A DNA stretch of 64,000 nt from Laspinema palackyanum D2c (GCF_025370875.1 NZ_JAMXFD010000028.1:9823-73822); one strand, 5' to 3'. Shown: positions 9,134-19,635, counted from the first letter of the stretch. The notes: generated from the letters alone by a model not told the origin. Translations and numbers: made by a program.

Positions 9134-9313
9134 ACCGCAAGTGCTGGACCAAAGGCTGCTGAGGATAGTTATAATGCTATTATATTGCCTGTCGCGGTAG
9201 TAGCTTACAACTTGTCTGTAGGGCGGTTGCTTAATAGTACACCCAGGACCCAAAAATTTATTTTCTACCATAGAAAACCTATAATTCACGTTTAACTTAC
9301 CCATTTTGATGAT

Positions 9314-11206
9314 ATGCACGAAGTCTTTATCGACTTAGATGAACTGATATTACGATGCAGAGACAAGGTATCGAGAAAATTTATTCAAGAAGCCGTTTCC
9401 TGTTATCGTGCTGGTGCATTTCGTTCTTGTATTGTGGCAACCTGGAATGCAGTAGTTTTTGACTTTCTACACAAGCTGAGAGAGTTAGAGCTTTTTGGAG
9501 ATAAAGAAGCGGAGAGATTACTCCAAGAATTTGATAAATTTAGAAGTTCAGGTAATAAGTTTAAAGAGCTTTGGAAATTTGAGTCTGACATTCCAGAAGT
9601 GGCGCTCACAAAATTTGAGTTAATTTCAACTGTAGAGCAATCAGATATTAAAAGGTTGTTTGAAGACCGCAGCCGATGTGCTCATCCTTCCATGACTTCT
9701 TTAGAGGAGCCATTTGAAGCAACAGCCGAACTAGCACGTTACCACTTGAGAAGTGCAGTAACCCATCTTTTAGCGCGTCCACCTGTCCAAGGACGTGCTG
9801 CTCGTGATAGAATTTTTCAGGATATTGAATCAGAATACTTTCCAACAGATCCAGAATCAGCAAGTAAATATTTTCAAAAAGGTCCTTTGGCTCGTGCTCG
9901 ATTGACTTTAGTCAGAGATATCGTTCTTGGCTTGACAACAGACTTATTAATAAAAGAGCGCTCAGAAGATGAGAAATTACGTCAATTTTCCGCTCTGAAT
10001 GCTGTATCAATTATGTATCCTCAACAAACCAGAGATATATTAAATGATAAATTATCTGATATTATCATTAATAAAGTTACAGACGAAAAGTGGGATAAAA
10101 CCATTATTTATCTGGGCAGCATTACGGCTTGGGACTTCCTGAGTGAACCCTGTAGATTAAAAGCACAATCTTATATAGATAAACTTGAAATTTATCAAGC
10201 CAATCAAAGTTTTTTAACAAAATTTTATAAACCAAAGGAATTGTCAGAAAAATTTTTATTGATATTAATAAAAGCCTCTCAAATAGAGTTTTTAAAAGAA
10301 TTAGTAATCCAAAAATTTCATATCCCTTTAATGGATTTACTTTCATTAAAGGAAATTTGCAAGGATGAAGTCTTTAAAGAAAAGATAATCCTTCCTATTC
10401 TACGAGATTTATCTTTGCAAGCTACTTTAGATGAGTTACTATCAATGATAGCTGATTCTTCATTCAGCTCAGATGAAACCATTAAATTTTATATAAATAA
10501 CAAAATTAAGGACTCTTCTCTAAAGGAATTAATAGAGATTTTATATTATCCCAACCTAGAGCAGTGGGTTTTTGATCTAATCGATTCTGAGTTAGAGGTG
10601 AAGATCTCTAAAAGCTATGCTTCAAATTCAGAAAATTTACTTTTATCAAAAAACATAGAGCCATTAATAGAGTTAAAATCTGTTTATAAATATTTAAAAT
10701 GTGAATTTAAAACGAATGTAATAGATTTAATTAATAAATCTGTTTATCAATCGTTTGAAGAAGTATCATTTAATGATTTTTTATCTTTGCCCCGACAATA
10801 TTGGAATGTAATTGACGAGGAGCAAATTAAAGTTTTACTAAAAAATAATACTGGAGCTTTAATCAATAAATTTGTAAATTCTAACAGATTTGACTCTGCT
10901 GAAACACATTCTATAATGATAGTTAAAATTGCTGAAAACTTAACTCCAGAGCAATGGAAGAATATTTTAGAAGCTTTTTTTGAAAATGATCAGATTTACT
11001 TTTCATGGAATTGCTATAAAAATTTTGAAGAATTATTTAAAAAATCTTGTAACCTGAGTAAGGAATTTAGGGAGCATTTAAAGCCTTACTGGATAACTTT
11101 TCGCGATGAGCTGAACAGGCTCGATTGGAATCCTAAAAACAGCCCAAAGCAACTTGTTTCTAATAGTAAAAGCCTAAAGGAATTGATCAACAATTATTAC
11201 GGCTAA
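9314..11206 (+). CDS. AT-rich orphan protein with HEPN-like N-terminal domain
   Basis: 630 codons; I do not recognise a named family over the full length. Residues about 22-56 (a helix around YRAGAFRSCIVATWNAVVFD) resemble the first long helix of HEPN domains. R119-x4-H124 (RSRCAH) fits the HEPN RNase motif Rx4-6H, though the residue after Arg is Ser rather than the usual polar Asn, Asp or His. Residues 130-200 are helical, and the rest is probably helical, rich in Lys, Leu and Ile. Base composition is clearly more AT-rich than neighbouring genes, suggesting horizontal acquisition. No antitoxin-like partner is adjacent. HEPN proteins often act in RNA cleavage or phage defence; that role here is inference. 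Start ATG 9314 has only a weak ribosome-binding site. Confidence 0.75.
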   Translation: MHEVFIDLDELILRCRDKVSRKFIQEAVSCYRAGAFRSCIVATWNAVVFDFLHKLRELELFGDKEAERLLQEFDKFRSSGNKFKELWKFESDIPEVALTKFELISTVEQSDIKRLFEDRSRCAHPSMTSLEEPFEATAELARYHLRSAVTHLLARPPVQGRAARDRIFQDIESEYFPTDPESASKYFQKGPLARARLTLVRDIVLGLTTDLLIKERSEDEKLRQFSALNAVSIMYPQQTRDILNDKLSDIIINKVTDEKWDKTIIYLGSITAWDFLSEPCRLKAQSYIDKLEIYQANQSFLTKFYKPKELSEKFLLILIKASQIEFLKELVIQKFHIPLMDLLSLKEICKDEVFKEKIILPILRDLSLQATLDELLSMIADSSFSSDETIKFYINNKIKDSSLKELIEILYYPNLEQWVFDLIDSELEVKISKSYASNSENLLLSKNIEPLIELKSVYKYLKCEFKTNVIDLINKSVYQSFEEVSFNDFLSLPRQYWNVIDEEQIKVLLKNNTGALINKFVNSNRFDSAETHSIMIVKIAENLTPEQWKNILEAFFENDQIYFSWNCYKNFEELFKKSCNLSKEFREHLKPYWITFRDELNRLDWNPKNSPKQLVSNSKSLKELINNYYG

Positions 11207-11221
11207 TACATTCTCCAGTAG

Positions 11222-11389
11222 TTTGATACACCTAATTTAACAGGTTTGCTTGGAGACAGTCAAGCTCCTGGACCCAGACTAGATGAAATCGATCTGTCTG
11301 ATTGTCTCAAATTGATAGAAGCAAATTTACTTTTAGCACTTAACCTGGGGGGTCTTTTACTCTCGCCCAAGTGGATGAAGTGTTGTTGA
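11222..11389 (+). pseudogene. Possible reading-frame remnant
   Basis: After a TAG at 11219, one frame stays open for 55 codons to TGA 11387-11389. It reads like protein (segments LTGLLGDSQAPGPRLDEIDL and DCLKLIEANLLLALNLGGLL) but has no start codon. I cannot name a parent gene. It may be the broken 3' end of a gene replaced by the AT-rich insert upstream, or chance. Confidence 0.28.
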
Positions 11390-11425
11390 ACACTCTGTCA
11401 ATAATCTACCCTCAAAACAAATACT

Positions 11426-11489
11426 CAAAAACCGGGTTTCTAACTGTAGGGCTGTTCATGGAAACGAAGGGTCAGAAATCAGGTTTTTG
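11426..11489 (-). repeat. Palindromic interspersed repeat, copy A
   Basis: The left arm CAAAAACCGGGTTTCT (11426-11441) and right arm AGAAATCAGGTTTTTG (11474-11489) are inverted with two mismatches. Related copies are at 35276-35341, 44345-44410 and 53220-53286. From the GTTAGAAAC flank this copy lies in minus orientation. It is the most diverged of the four. Confidence 0.7.
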
Positions 11490-11966
11490 AGCCGCCATTT
11501 CCGAAGGGCCAAAACTGAGTCCCTGTAACATCCATTATCCTCTATAGTTTTCCACAGCTTTCGGGAATTCATCCCTTTACCCCAATGAGGATAAACTTAT
11601 TTTTTCTAGGATTCGGTATCTATTTTTACCGTTGCCCTTCAAAACTCTCTAAAAAGTTTTAAAAAAAATGGATAAACTCCCTAAAAATTTTTTGCTATTT
11701 TTTACTGAAAAAATATACGGATAAGGAAGGACATATCGGTCAATATAAATAGAAAAAGCATTCCTTCAATCCAGCCAAAAATGTAGAAAATCTGCCATTT
11801 GGAGGATTTCATCCCGACCCCAAAAGATTAAAAATTGAAAAGGGGACTGGCTACGATCGCCTTTAATCCCCACGGATCATTAGATCGCGCCACCCCCACC
11901 ATAACCCGGTATCAACTAGCGAAATCGGCAGAAAATGACGTAAGAAATTAGCGGAGGAACCGAATC
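11490..11966. other. Intergenic region, no gene seen
   Basis: About 480 bases. The middle (11630-11720) is very AT-rich with A and T runs. No ORF, tRNA or strong hairpin is seen. The last 15 bases hold GGAGG, a good ribosome-binding site for the gene at 11967. Confidence 0.5.
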
Positions 11967-12626
11967 ATGTACGAGCGAACCCTTGCCAACCTTCCCAGTA
12001 GACGACGACAGAATTCTCATGGCTTCAAAGCGGCCCTAGAACGCCACAATTCAGGATGGATACCTAGGGATGGACAGGAATCGACCGATCGCCAGCGTAC
12101 ACTCACAGAGGCGATCGCCCTCTATCACTCCACCGATCGCCAAACCACTCGGTTTTTAGCCACCGTTCTACAGGAAATGGAAAACGTCCAGGGCAACCCT
12201 ACAGCCCTTTACCCCACCTTGGCAAGGCATGACGAACTCCTCAGCGATCGCTTTGCTGAACGTCTCTCTCGGGTTGTCATCGGCATTTTACCCACTCTGA
12301 ACCAAAAACAAGCCATTGAGTTGGCTACAGTCCTGGTTAATCTAGGCGGCCAAATTTGGAACTATTCCGAAGGGAAAAAAGCCCACTTTATCGAAATTGC
12401 GATCGCCTGTGGTGAAACGGCCCTCCCCATGTTGCCCTGCAGTCGCCTCCAATCCCACCGCTGGGGAGCCACCCATGATAATCTCGCATTGGCTTATAGT
12501 GAGCGCTTACAGGGCGATCGCCTCGATAATCTCGCCCGGTCCTTCTCTCATTATCAACAGGCTGCAGAAGTCTTTATCCGTCACCCCTTTCCTCAACAGT
12601 GGCGGCATCTAATGTCTCGACTCTAA
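11967..12626 (+). CDS. Short protein with TPR-like C terminus, probable remnant of a TPR/CHAT-type protein
   Basis: 219 codons. The N-terminal 140 residues are unfamiliar. The C terminus (NLALAYSERLQGDRLDNLAR, then YQQAAEVFIRHPFPQQWRHL) closely resembles the TPR-like repeats of large cyanobacterial TPR/CHAT proteins, where such units recur many times. Here the reading stops after about one unit, so the gene looks truncated or is a short member of the group. GGAGG lies eight bases before ATG 11967, so translation is plausible. HIP1 sites are frequent, as in native genes of this genome. It converges on prfA and shares a bidirectional terminator with it. Function unknown. Confidence 0.65.
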   Translation: MYERTLANLPSRRRQNSHGFKAALERHNSGWIPRDGQESTDRQRTLTEAIALYHSTDRQTTRFLATVLQEMENVQGNPTALYPTLARHDELLSDRFAERLSRVVIGILPTLNQKQAIELATVLVNLGGQIWNYSEGKKAHFIEIAIACGETALPMLPCSRLQSHRWGATHDNLALAYSERLQGDRLDNLARSFSHYQQAAEVFIRHPFPQQWRHLMSRL

Positions 12627-12682
12627 CAACATCGTAGCGATCGCCGCATCCAGTGGATCACCCTGCTGAGGCGATCGCCCAC

Positions 12683-12715
12683 AAAAAAAGCGAGAACTGG
12701 TTTCTCGCTTTTTGT
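12683..12715. terminator. Bidirectional terminator between the TPR-like gene and prfA
   Basis: AAAAAAAGCGAGAA (ending 12696) pairs with TTCTCGCTTTTTG across the loop CTGGT. A runs on one side and T runs on the other make it work in both directions, which suits the convergent genes ending at 12626 and 12773. Confidence 0.85.
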
Positions 12716-12772
12716 TGCAAAGATAGCCGATAATTTGCCATCCTCAATATCCCAAAACGGTTAATTTGTCAA

Positions 12773-13891
<1,119 letters not shown>

Positions 13892-13923
13892 CTAGAAAGT
13901 AGGGAGCGCGTGGATTTCTAGCG

Positions 13924-13976
13924 GTTAGCTGATTAAACCATAGCAAAATATCAATTTGCTATTCCTCACAGCTAAC
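13924..13976. repeat. Nested inverted repeat between rpmE and prfA
   Basis: The outer arms GTTAGCTG (13924-13931) and CAGCTAAC (13969-13976) and inner arms ATAGCAAA (13940-13947) and TTTGCTAT (13955-13962) are each perfect 8-bp inverted pairs. Transcribed from the minus strand it would fold upstream of prfA and could modulate read-through. No T run follows. Confidence 0.6.
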
Positions 13977-13992
13977 AGCTAAAATACCCGAG

Positions 13993-14235
13993 CTACTTTT
14001 TAGTATTTTGACCGCCATCTCCACTGGTCGAGGTCATCCCGTACTTCCGACGGAAGCGTTCAATCCGTCCTTCAGTATCGATCACCTTTTGGGTGCCGGT
14101 ATAGTAAGGATGATTTCCGGACCAGACATCTACATGAATTTCCGGCTTAGTCGAACCCACGGTCATGACAACTTCACCGTTGCAAATGACTTTAGCTTCT
14201 GGATACCATTCTGGATGAATTCCTGGTTTTGGCAT
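13993..14235 (-). CDS. rpmE: 50S ribosomal protein L31
   Basis: 80 codons. L31 sits at the central protuberance and helps bridge the subunits. The N terminus MPKPGIHPEWYPEAKVICNG and the core HVDVWSGNHPYYTGTQ are diagnostic of L31. Only one Cys is present (in VICNG), and the second pair is replaced by Ser-Gly-Asn-His. This is the zinc-independent C-minus form, usual for cyanobacteria. It lies between rpsI and prfA, 154 bases after rpsI; that gap holds heptad repeats. Confidence 0.96.
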   Translation of the reverse strand: MPKPGIHPEWYPEAKVICNGEVVMTVGSTKPEIHVDVWSGNHPYYTGTQKVIDTEGRIERFRRKYGMTSTSGDGGQNTKK

Positions 14236-14287
14236 GGTTTTGTTCTCCTTGAACCCGTCGCTTGTTCTGTTTTATTTTAGCTTTCTA

Positions 14288-14386
14288 TGTCATTTGTCAT
14301 TTGTCCTTTGGGAAAGACTAAGAACCAATGACCAAGAACCAATGACCAATGACCACTGACCAATGACCAACGACCATTGACCAATG
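14288..14386. repeat. Heptanucleotide short tandem repeats (STRR) between rpsI and rpmE
   Basis: Three heptads of the TGTCATT type (14288-14308) are followed by nine consecutive heptads close to ACCAATG (14324-14386), in the opposite sense. The variants differ at one or two positions. Such arrays are a known feature of cyanobacterial intergenic DNA. The array ends three bases before the rpsI stop codon region. Confidence 0.9.
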
Positions 14387-14389
14387 ACC

Positions 14390-14803
14390 TTACCGCTTGG
14401 AGTATTGAGGGGCCTTCCGAGCTTTGCGAAGACCATATTTTTTCCGTTCTTTGGCACGAGGGTCCCGGGTGAGATAGCCTTCCACCTTGAGAGGATGGCG
14501 ATTTTCAGGATCGAGTTCGCACAGCGCACGAGCGACGCCTAAACGAATCGATTCCGATTGTCCCGTTAACCCACCGCCCCGGACATTCACCAGGACGTCA
14601 TATTCATTTTCCAGTCCGAGGGTTTCCAGGGGGGCTTTGGTTGCACCCAGGTACCCGGCGTTGTACTGGAGATAGATTTCTGCTGTTTTGCCATTGATGG
14701 TCACGGTGCCGTTACCCGGAACGAGGCGCACTCGGGCGACGGAAGATTTCCGACGGCCCGTACCCCAATACATAACGCGGCCACTTTGTTGGATTCCTTG
14801 CAT
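14390..14803 (-). CDS. rpsI: 30S ribosomal protein S9
   Basis: 137 codons. S9 lies in the 30S head, and its C-terminal tail (YSKR) reaches the P-site t[19 protein letters not shown] and the basic tail [20 protein letters not shown] are typical. The ATG at 14803 overlaps the rplM stop as TAATG, with GGAGG inside the end of rplM, so the two are probably translationally coupled. An internal ATG at residue 11 is possible but has a poorer ribosome-binding site. Confidence 0.97.
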   Translation of the reverse strand: MQGIQQSGRVMYWGTGRRKSSVARVRLVPGNGTVTINGKTAEIYLQYNAGYLGATKAPLETLGLENEYDVLVNVRGGGLTGQSESIRLGVARALCELDPENRHPLKVEGYLTRDPRAKERKKYGLRKARKAPQYSKR

Positions 14804-15258
14804 TAAGAATTACCTCCTGGAATAGTGTTGATGGTCAAAGTTTCAGGTTTTTGAGCGGCGTGAGGATGCTCACTCCCGGCATACACATTCAACTTGGTGA
14901 ACAACTGACGTCCCAAGCTATTTTTGGGTAGCATTCCCTTGACTGCTTGCTCGATGATTCTCTCGGGCAAGCGATTTTGCAGTTTGGCAAAGGTCTCGGT
15001 TTTCATGCCGCCCGGTCTACCGGAATGGCGGCGGTAGAGTTTTTGGGTGCGTTTTTTGCCGGTGACTTCAATTTTTTCAGCGTTGACCACGATCACAAAA
15101 TCACCTGTATCCATGTGAGGGGTATAGGTGGGTTTATTTTTACCGCGCAGGATGCGGGCGATTTCCACAGCCAACCGACCCAGACGCTGGTTGGCGGCAT
15201 CGATGACATACCACTTTTGCTCGATGGAGCCTTGTGGTGGAAGGTAGGTTTTGTTCAT
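14803..15258 (-). CDS. rplM: 50S ribosomal protein L13
   Basis: 151 codons, the usual cyanobacterial length. L13 is an early assembly protein of the 50S subunit. [32 protein letters not shown] and [13 protein letters not shown] are family signatures. I chose ATG 15258 (MNKTYLPP) over an upstream TTG at 15285, which would add an atypical nine-residue extension. rplM and rpsI form the usual pair, overlapping by one base. Confidence 0.96.
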   Translation of the reverse strand: MNKTYLPPQGSIEQKWYVIDAANQRLGRLAVEIARILRGKNKPTYTPHMDTGDFVIVVNAEKIEVTGKKRTQKLYRRHSGRPGGMKTETFAKLQNRLPERIIEQAVKGMLPKNSLGRQLFTKLNVYAGSEHPHAAQKPETLTINTIPGGNS

Positions 15259-15375
15259 GGTTAGTTTGTAGGTATCAGTTATCAATGAGCTGGGCTAATG
15301 GGTTGCAAAGGAGGCGACTACCTCAATGATGCCCCTTGCTTCGCCGGACCTTGGACTGAATATTGAATGAAAGCT

Positions 15376-16200
15376 CTATGGCAGCTTCATAACGGAGGGA
15401 CTCAGGACAAACTCTGGCATCGTATCCCACCAAATGTCAGGGGGAAAGGGAGATTCAGGATAGGCCACTCGCAATAAGCATAGACCTTGGGCGGGGGAAG
15501 CATATTTAACTTCGGAGCGACGCTCATTCACCCACAGGTCTTTGAAGGATGAAGGGTCTCGCTCCGATGTCCCGACCTCAACCAGCAAGCCAACCAGTAG
15601 CCGCATCATCCCATAGAGGAACCCATTGGCTTGCACTTCGATCTGAACGAATGGACCCTGGCGATCGCATTTGGCTTCCTGTACCTCTACCCAGGAATGC
15701 TGGCGCTGCGACCCAGCCCGGTGAAAGGCTGCCAAATGATGATGACCCACCAAAGGGTTCAGGGCTTCTTGAATCAAAGATTCATCCAGGGGTGCATAAT
15801 AATAATGCCAAGAAAACGGGCGCACGAACAAGTTCGGTTGCTTGTCGGTATAGAGGATGTATCGATAACGACGGGAAACCGCCGAAAATCGAGCGTGCCA
15901 CTGGGAGTCTACCGCCGCCGATGCCCGGATCAAAATATCGTTGGGGAGACGGCTATTGAGTAGCCCCGCCCATCGCTCCGGTGGAATCGGACTGCTGGCT
16001 TCAAAATGAGCCACTTGAGCGGCTGCATGAACCCCTGTATCCGTTCTTCCGGCAGCAATCACGCGAGTGGGTTGCTTGAGGACCCCGGCCAGTACGGTTT
16101 CGATTTCCTCCTGTACCGTCCTTTGGTTTGGTTGCCGTTGCCACCCATGAAAATGAGTGCCCAGGTATTGAATGACCAGGGCAATTCTTTGGGTCAGCAT
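15376..16200 (-). CDS. truA: tRNA pseudouridine synthase A
   Basis: 274 codons. TruA converts uridines 38-40 of the tRNA anticodon arm to pseudouridine. The catalytic Asp is D54 in GRTDTGVH (51-58). RYRYILY and the GFLYGMMRLLVG segment near the C terminus are also typical. It sits between rplQ and rplM, a common bacterial location, with gaps of 99 and 117 bases. Start ATG 16198-16200. Confidence 0.96.
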   Translation of the reverse strand: MLTQRIALVIQYLGTHFHGWQRQPNQRTVQEEIETVLAGVLKQPTRVIAAGRTDTGVHAAAQVAHFEASSPIPPERWAGLLNSRLPNDILIRASAAVDSQWHARFSAVSRRYRYILYTDKQPNLFVRPFSWHYYYAPLDESLIQEALNPLVGHHHLAAFHRAGSQRQHSWVEVQEAKCDRQGPFVQIEVQANGFLYGMMRLLVGLLVEVGTSERDPSSFKDLWVNERRSEVKYASPAQGLCLLRVAYPESPFPPDIWWDTMPEFVLSPSVMKLP

Positions 16201-16299
16201 CGTAGGATTGGAGGATTTATAGGAAACATGAGGGTTTAGCGCGAAGATTTTAGAATTAAAAAGACTAAAACCTGGGCGTCTAAAAATCCTGAGATTCGC

Positions 16300-16650
16300 T
16301 TAGACTAGCTCGATAATTGCCATGTCGGCATTGTCTCCTCTGCGGGAAACCGTTCTCATGATTCGAGTGTAACCGCCTTGGCGATTTCCATATCTCTCTT
16401 GAGCTTTTTCAAACAGGGCATGAACGAGCTGTTTATCATACACATAACCCATCGCTTGACGACGAGCGGGTAAGGACCCATCTTTGGCTAAGGTAATCAT
16501 CCGTTCAGCTTCGGAGCGAACGGCTTTAGCTCGAACTTTAGTGGTCGTGATGCGACCATGACGAAGTAGCTCTGTAGTCAGCGCTCTGAGCAAAGCTTTA
16601 CGCTGATCGGCAGGCTTACCTAATAGGGGAACGCGACAACGGTGGCGCAT
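16300..16650 (-). CDS. rplQ: 50S ribosomal protein L17
   Basis: 116 codons. L17 lies near the exit tunnel of the 50S subunit. The N terminus [20 protein letters not shown] and the middle [19 protein letters not shown] are diagnostic. I chose ATG 16650 over a TTG two codons upstream. It follows rpoA by 151 bases; that gap contains an inverted pair of heptad repeats (16733-16788). Confidence 0.97.
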   Translation of the reverse strand: MRHRCRVPLLGKPADQRKALLRALTTELLRHGRITTTKVRAKAVRSEAERMITLAKDGSLPARRQAMGYVYDKQLVHALFEKAQERYGNRQGGYTRIMRTVSRRGDNADMAIIELV

Positions 16651-16732
16651 AATCAAGTATCAACGATGTAAGTTGAACGATAAAGGATGAACTATAAATT
16701 ATAAGCGCTTACCCTGACTTTAGGGAAGTCAA

Positions 16733-16788
16733 AAGTGTGAAGTGTAAAGGATGAAGTCAGAGGGTTTCAGACTTTACACTTAACACTT
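16733..16788. repeat. Inverted heptad repeats between rpoA and rplQ
   Basis: AAGTGTGAAGTGTAAAG (16733-16749) and CTTTACACTTAACACTT (16772-16788) are inverted with 16 of 17 positions matching. Each arm consists of heptads of the AGTGTAA/ACTTAAC type. A transcript could form a 17-bp stem with a 22-base loop between two cotranscribed genes. Confidence 0.85.
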
Positions 16789-16801
16789 GACACTTGGCCG
16801 C

Positions 16802-17752
16802 TTAAGTGCTGGTTTTAGCTGACTTTTCTTGGGGCAAGGTAATCCCTAAGCGCTTTTGCAATGCTTCGATGACTTCTTCTGCCGACTTTTGACCGAAGTT
16901 TTTGATTTCTAAGAGATCTTCTTGACTGTAGTCGAGTAGATCAGCGACTGAGTTAATTTGCGCCCGTTTGAGACAGTTGTAAGCTCGCACGGAAAGTTGC
17001 AATTCTTCAATCGGAATTTGACTGGTCGGGTCGGCTTCGGTCGGCGATTCTTCGAGCATTGACTCGATCGTGATATCTTTGAGTGGAGAAAACAGATCCA
17101 CTAGGATGCTGGCCGATTGACTCAACGCCTCTTGGGGCGAAATTGAGCCATTGGTCCAGATTTCCATGATCAATCGGTCTTTCTCCAAAGAGCCGCCTAC
17201 CCGTGCATCTTCAACACTGTAGTTGACCTTGCGAACGGGCATAAATACAGCATCTATCAACAGAAAGTCTAAAGCCGCGTTTTCATCTCGACTCCGGTCC
17301 ACTGCTCGATATCCTTTGCCCTTTTCCACCCGAAATTCCATTTCTAAGGTAGAACCCTCGGCAACGGTGGCTATATACTGGTTGGGATCCATCGACTCGA
17401 CCTCTGAGGGTAAATCAAACCGACCTGCCGTTACCGTTGCAGGACCTTGAACCAGTAATCGTCCGATTTGCGGTTGCGGTGAGTAGCTTTTGAGGACGAC
17501 TTCCTTCATGTTCAGTAAAATTTCCAGAACATCTTCTCGGACGCCATCAATTGTGGCAAACTCATGATTGACACCGGCAATTCGGACGGCGCTTACGGCT
17601 GTCCCTTCCAAGTTAGAAAGTAGCACTCTGCGCAGGGCATTCCCTACCGTTGTGCCTTGACCCCGTTCTAACGGTTCCAGTAAGAATTTGCCATACTGGG
17701 ACTGGTCTCTTTCGGTGTTTGACTCTACACACTCAATCTGAAACTGCGCCAC
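16802..17752 (-). CDS. rpoA: DNA-directed RNA polymerase subunit alpha
   Basis: 316 codons. Alpha dimerises to nucleate RNA polymerase assembly and contacts promoter UP elements and activators. The N-terminal domain (1-about 230) has FLLEPLERGQGTTVGNALRRVLLSNLEG; a linker follows; the C-terminal domain (about 245-305) has LSVRAYNCLKRAQINSVADL and the helix-hairpin-helix NFGQKSAEEV. It lies in the usual alpha-operon order rpsM-rpsK-rpoA-rplQ. The gap from rpsK is 210 bases, long enough for an internal promoter. Confidence 0.98.
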   Translation of the reverse strand: MAQFQIECVESNTERDQSQYGKFLLEPLERGQGTTVGNALRRVLLSNLEGTAVSAVRIAGVNHEFATIDGVREDVLEILLNMKEVVLKSYSPQPQIGRLLVQGPATVTAGRFDLPSEVESMDPNQYIATVAEGSTLEMEFRVEKGKGYRAVDRSRDENAALDFLLIDAVFMPVRKVNYSVEDARVGGSLEKDRLIMEIWTNGSISPQEALSQSASILVDLFSPLKDITIESMLEESPTEADPTSQIPIEELQLSVRAYNCLKRAQINSVADLLDYSQEDLLEIKNFGQKSAEEVIEALQKRLGITLPQEKSAKTST

Positions 17753-17962
17753 GGAGTGACCTCCCTTCTCCTCGATCCATCGAAGGCCAGTTTAGCCTCC
17801 CTCGTTTAATGCTGACTCGCTCCTCATTGACTGAGGATTTGACTATCACTCGGAGTGATGATTCAGGAGTTATTTGTTTTAAATCCCTCATCTCCACTCA
17901 ATCCTGATGTCCGAATCTTGTTTGTCTGACTTCGTTTTTTCCAAGGCTAATTGAGCCAATGT

Positions 17963-18358
17963 TTAAACTCTACGGCGCTTGGGTGGACGGCAGCCATTGT
18001 GCGGAATGGGGGTAACGTCCCGAATCAAGGTGATTTCTAGGCCCGCACCTTGGAGGGCACGGATGGCAGTTTCTCGGCCTGAGCCGGGACCACTAACCAT
18101 GACCTCAATTTGACGCATTCCCTGCTCAACTGCACGGCGTGCTGCGTTCTCGGCTGCGGTTTGAGCGGCAAAGGGAGTTCCTTTTTTCGCGCCTTTAAAG
18201 CCACTAGAACCACTGGTTGCCCAAGAAATTACTTCTCCGCTAGGATCGGTAATTGTGACAATGGTGTTATTAAAGGTGGACTGAATGTAACCCACGCCAT
18301 TAGGCACATTCCTTTTTTGCTTCCGCGAGCCAGTTTTTTTGGTTGTTTGTCGCGCCAT
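17963..18358 (-). CDS. rpsK: 30S ribosomal protein S11
   Basis: 131 codons. S11 lies on the platform of the 30S subunit near the E site. [16 protein letters not shown], the Gly-rich core and the C-terminal [19 protein letters not shown] are diagnostic. It follows rpsM by 90 bases and precedes rpoA. Confidence 0.98.
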   Translation of the reverse strand: MARQTTKKTGSRKQKRNVPNGVGYIQSTFNNTIVTITDPSGEVISWATSGSSGFKGAKKGTPFAAQTAAENAARRAVEQGMRQIEVMVSGPGSGRETAIRALQGAGLEITLIRDVTPIPHNGCRPPKRRRV

Positions 18359-18448
18359 ATCGATCGCAATAGTGAAGGTTTAAATGACTGAGAGTCAGTA
18401 AGAAGTTCGGCTCGATGAAGCCGAACCTGATTCGAGATTGAATCGTTC

Positions 18449-18832
18449 TTACTTCTTGGAAGGGGCTTTTTTCTTGCCTGCCACGGTGCGCCTTCCGCCT
18501 CGACGGGTTCGGGCATTGGTCCGAGTTCTTTGTCCCCGCACCGGGAGTCCCATGCGATGACGGCGACCCCGATAGCAGCCGATGTCCATCAAACGCTTGA
18601 TGTTCATGGACTCTAAGCGTCTGAGATCCCCCTCGACTTCGTAATTTTTTTCTAAGTCTTCCCGGAGGGTGGTGACTTCGGCATCGGTTAAATCTTTGAC
18701 TCGGGTATCTGGATTGACTCCAGTCCGCTCCAAAATTTTTTGGGCTCGCGTTGGCCCAATCCCATAAATGTATCGTAGACCTATCTCAACTCGCTTATCG
18801 CGAGGAAGATCTACTCCGGCAATTCGTGCCAC
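18449..18832 (-). CDS. rpsM: 30S ribosomal protein S13
   Basis: 127 codons. S13 sits in the 30S head and contacts the 50S subunit and P-site t[22 protein letters not shown], the helix-two-turn-helix [14 protein letters not shown] and the C-terminal [13 protein letters not shown] are typical. It follows the short rpmJ gene by 100 bases. Confidence 0.98.
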   Translation of the reverse strand: MARIAGVDLPRDKRVEIGLRYIYGIGPTRAQKILERTGVNPDTRVKDLTDAEVTTLREDLEKNYEVEGDLRRLESMNIKRLMDIGCYRGRRHRMGLPVRGQRTRTNARTRRGGRRTVAGKKKAPSKK

Positions 18833-18932
18833 GCTTGTTTTCTCCCTCTTACTGGTTAGTATGTTTCTACAACGGTAAGCTATTCTAAATGCCAGAATTT
18901 AGGGCATTTGAATGGATTGGACGGGTTTTAAT

Positions 18933-19046
18933 TTAACCCTGACGTTGTTTGTGCTTTGGATTGGAACAAATCACCATGACTCGACCGCGACGACGAATGA
19001 CGCGGCACTTCTCGCAAATCTTCTTGACGGATGCTCGGACTTTCAT
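18933..19046 (-). CDS. rpmJ: 50S ribosomal protein L36
   Basis: Only 37 codons. I translated ATG 19044-19046 to TAA 18933-18935: [16 protein letters not shown] at the N terminus and NPKHKQRQG at the end. The zinc ligands C11, C14, C27 and H32 are all present, so this is the zinc-binding form. L36 is a late assembly protein of the 50S subunit. It is in the conserved place between infA and rpsM. Confidence 0.96.
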   Translation of the reverse strand: MKVRASVKKICEKCRVIRRRGRVMVICSNPKHKQRQG

Positions 19047-19159
19047 TTCTCTTTGAGCAGCGCTACAAACTTCATATTATATCAATTTTTGTCAGAAATG
19101 ACAAAAATAGGACCGACTTGTTTTTATCAGGATTTTTAGGGATAAGCTAGAAAGAATCC

Positions 19160-19384
19160 TTACTTCTTACGAAGACGGTAGGTGATGCGACCTTTGGTTA
19201 AGTCGTAGGGGGTCAGTTCTACTTTGACGCGATCGCCGGGAAGAATTTTGATGTAATTCCGGCGAATTTTCCCCGAGATGTGAGCGAGTACGTTAAACCC
19301 ATTATCTAGGTCTACCCGAAACATCGCATTCGGGAGGGATTCAGTCACCGTCCCTTCCATCTCGATTAGATCTTGTTTAGCCAA
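19160..19384 (-). CDS. infA: Translation initiation factor IF-1
   Basis: 74 codons. IF-1 binds the A site of the 30S subunit during initiation. It is a single S1-like OB fold: [20 protein letters not shown], then [17 protein letters not shown] and [18 protein letters not shown]. It follows adk by 251 bases, a gap long enough for a promoter, and precedes rpmJ by 113 bases. Confidence 0.98.
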   Translation of the reverse strand: MAKQDLIEMEGTVTESLPNAMFRVDLDNGFNVLAHISGKIRRNYIKILPGDRVKVELTPYDLTKGRITYRLRKK

Positions 19385-19635
19385 GTTTTTTTTACCTCAA
19401 TGCTAGAAATACAGTCAAGAGCGCTCGGGCGATCCATCGCGATCACAAGGCGATCGCACTGAAGAAAGATTTTTCACGAATAGCTGAGTGAGCAGCCCGT
19501 CACATATCTTAGCAAAAATCGCGCCGGATCGACCCAGGCCCGGGGGAAGTTACACCAGTCACTACCACTGGAAACAGCAGCGATCGTAACTGAGTAACTC
19601 CGGCATTTGAACCCCGTTTCCCGGTGGCATTTTTT

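Noticed and set aside
14288-14386. Heptad array considered as a CRISPR array
   Set aside because: Units are seven bases with no spacers of 30-40 bases, so these are short tandem repeats.
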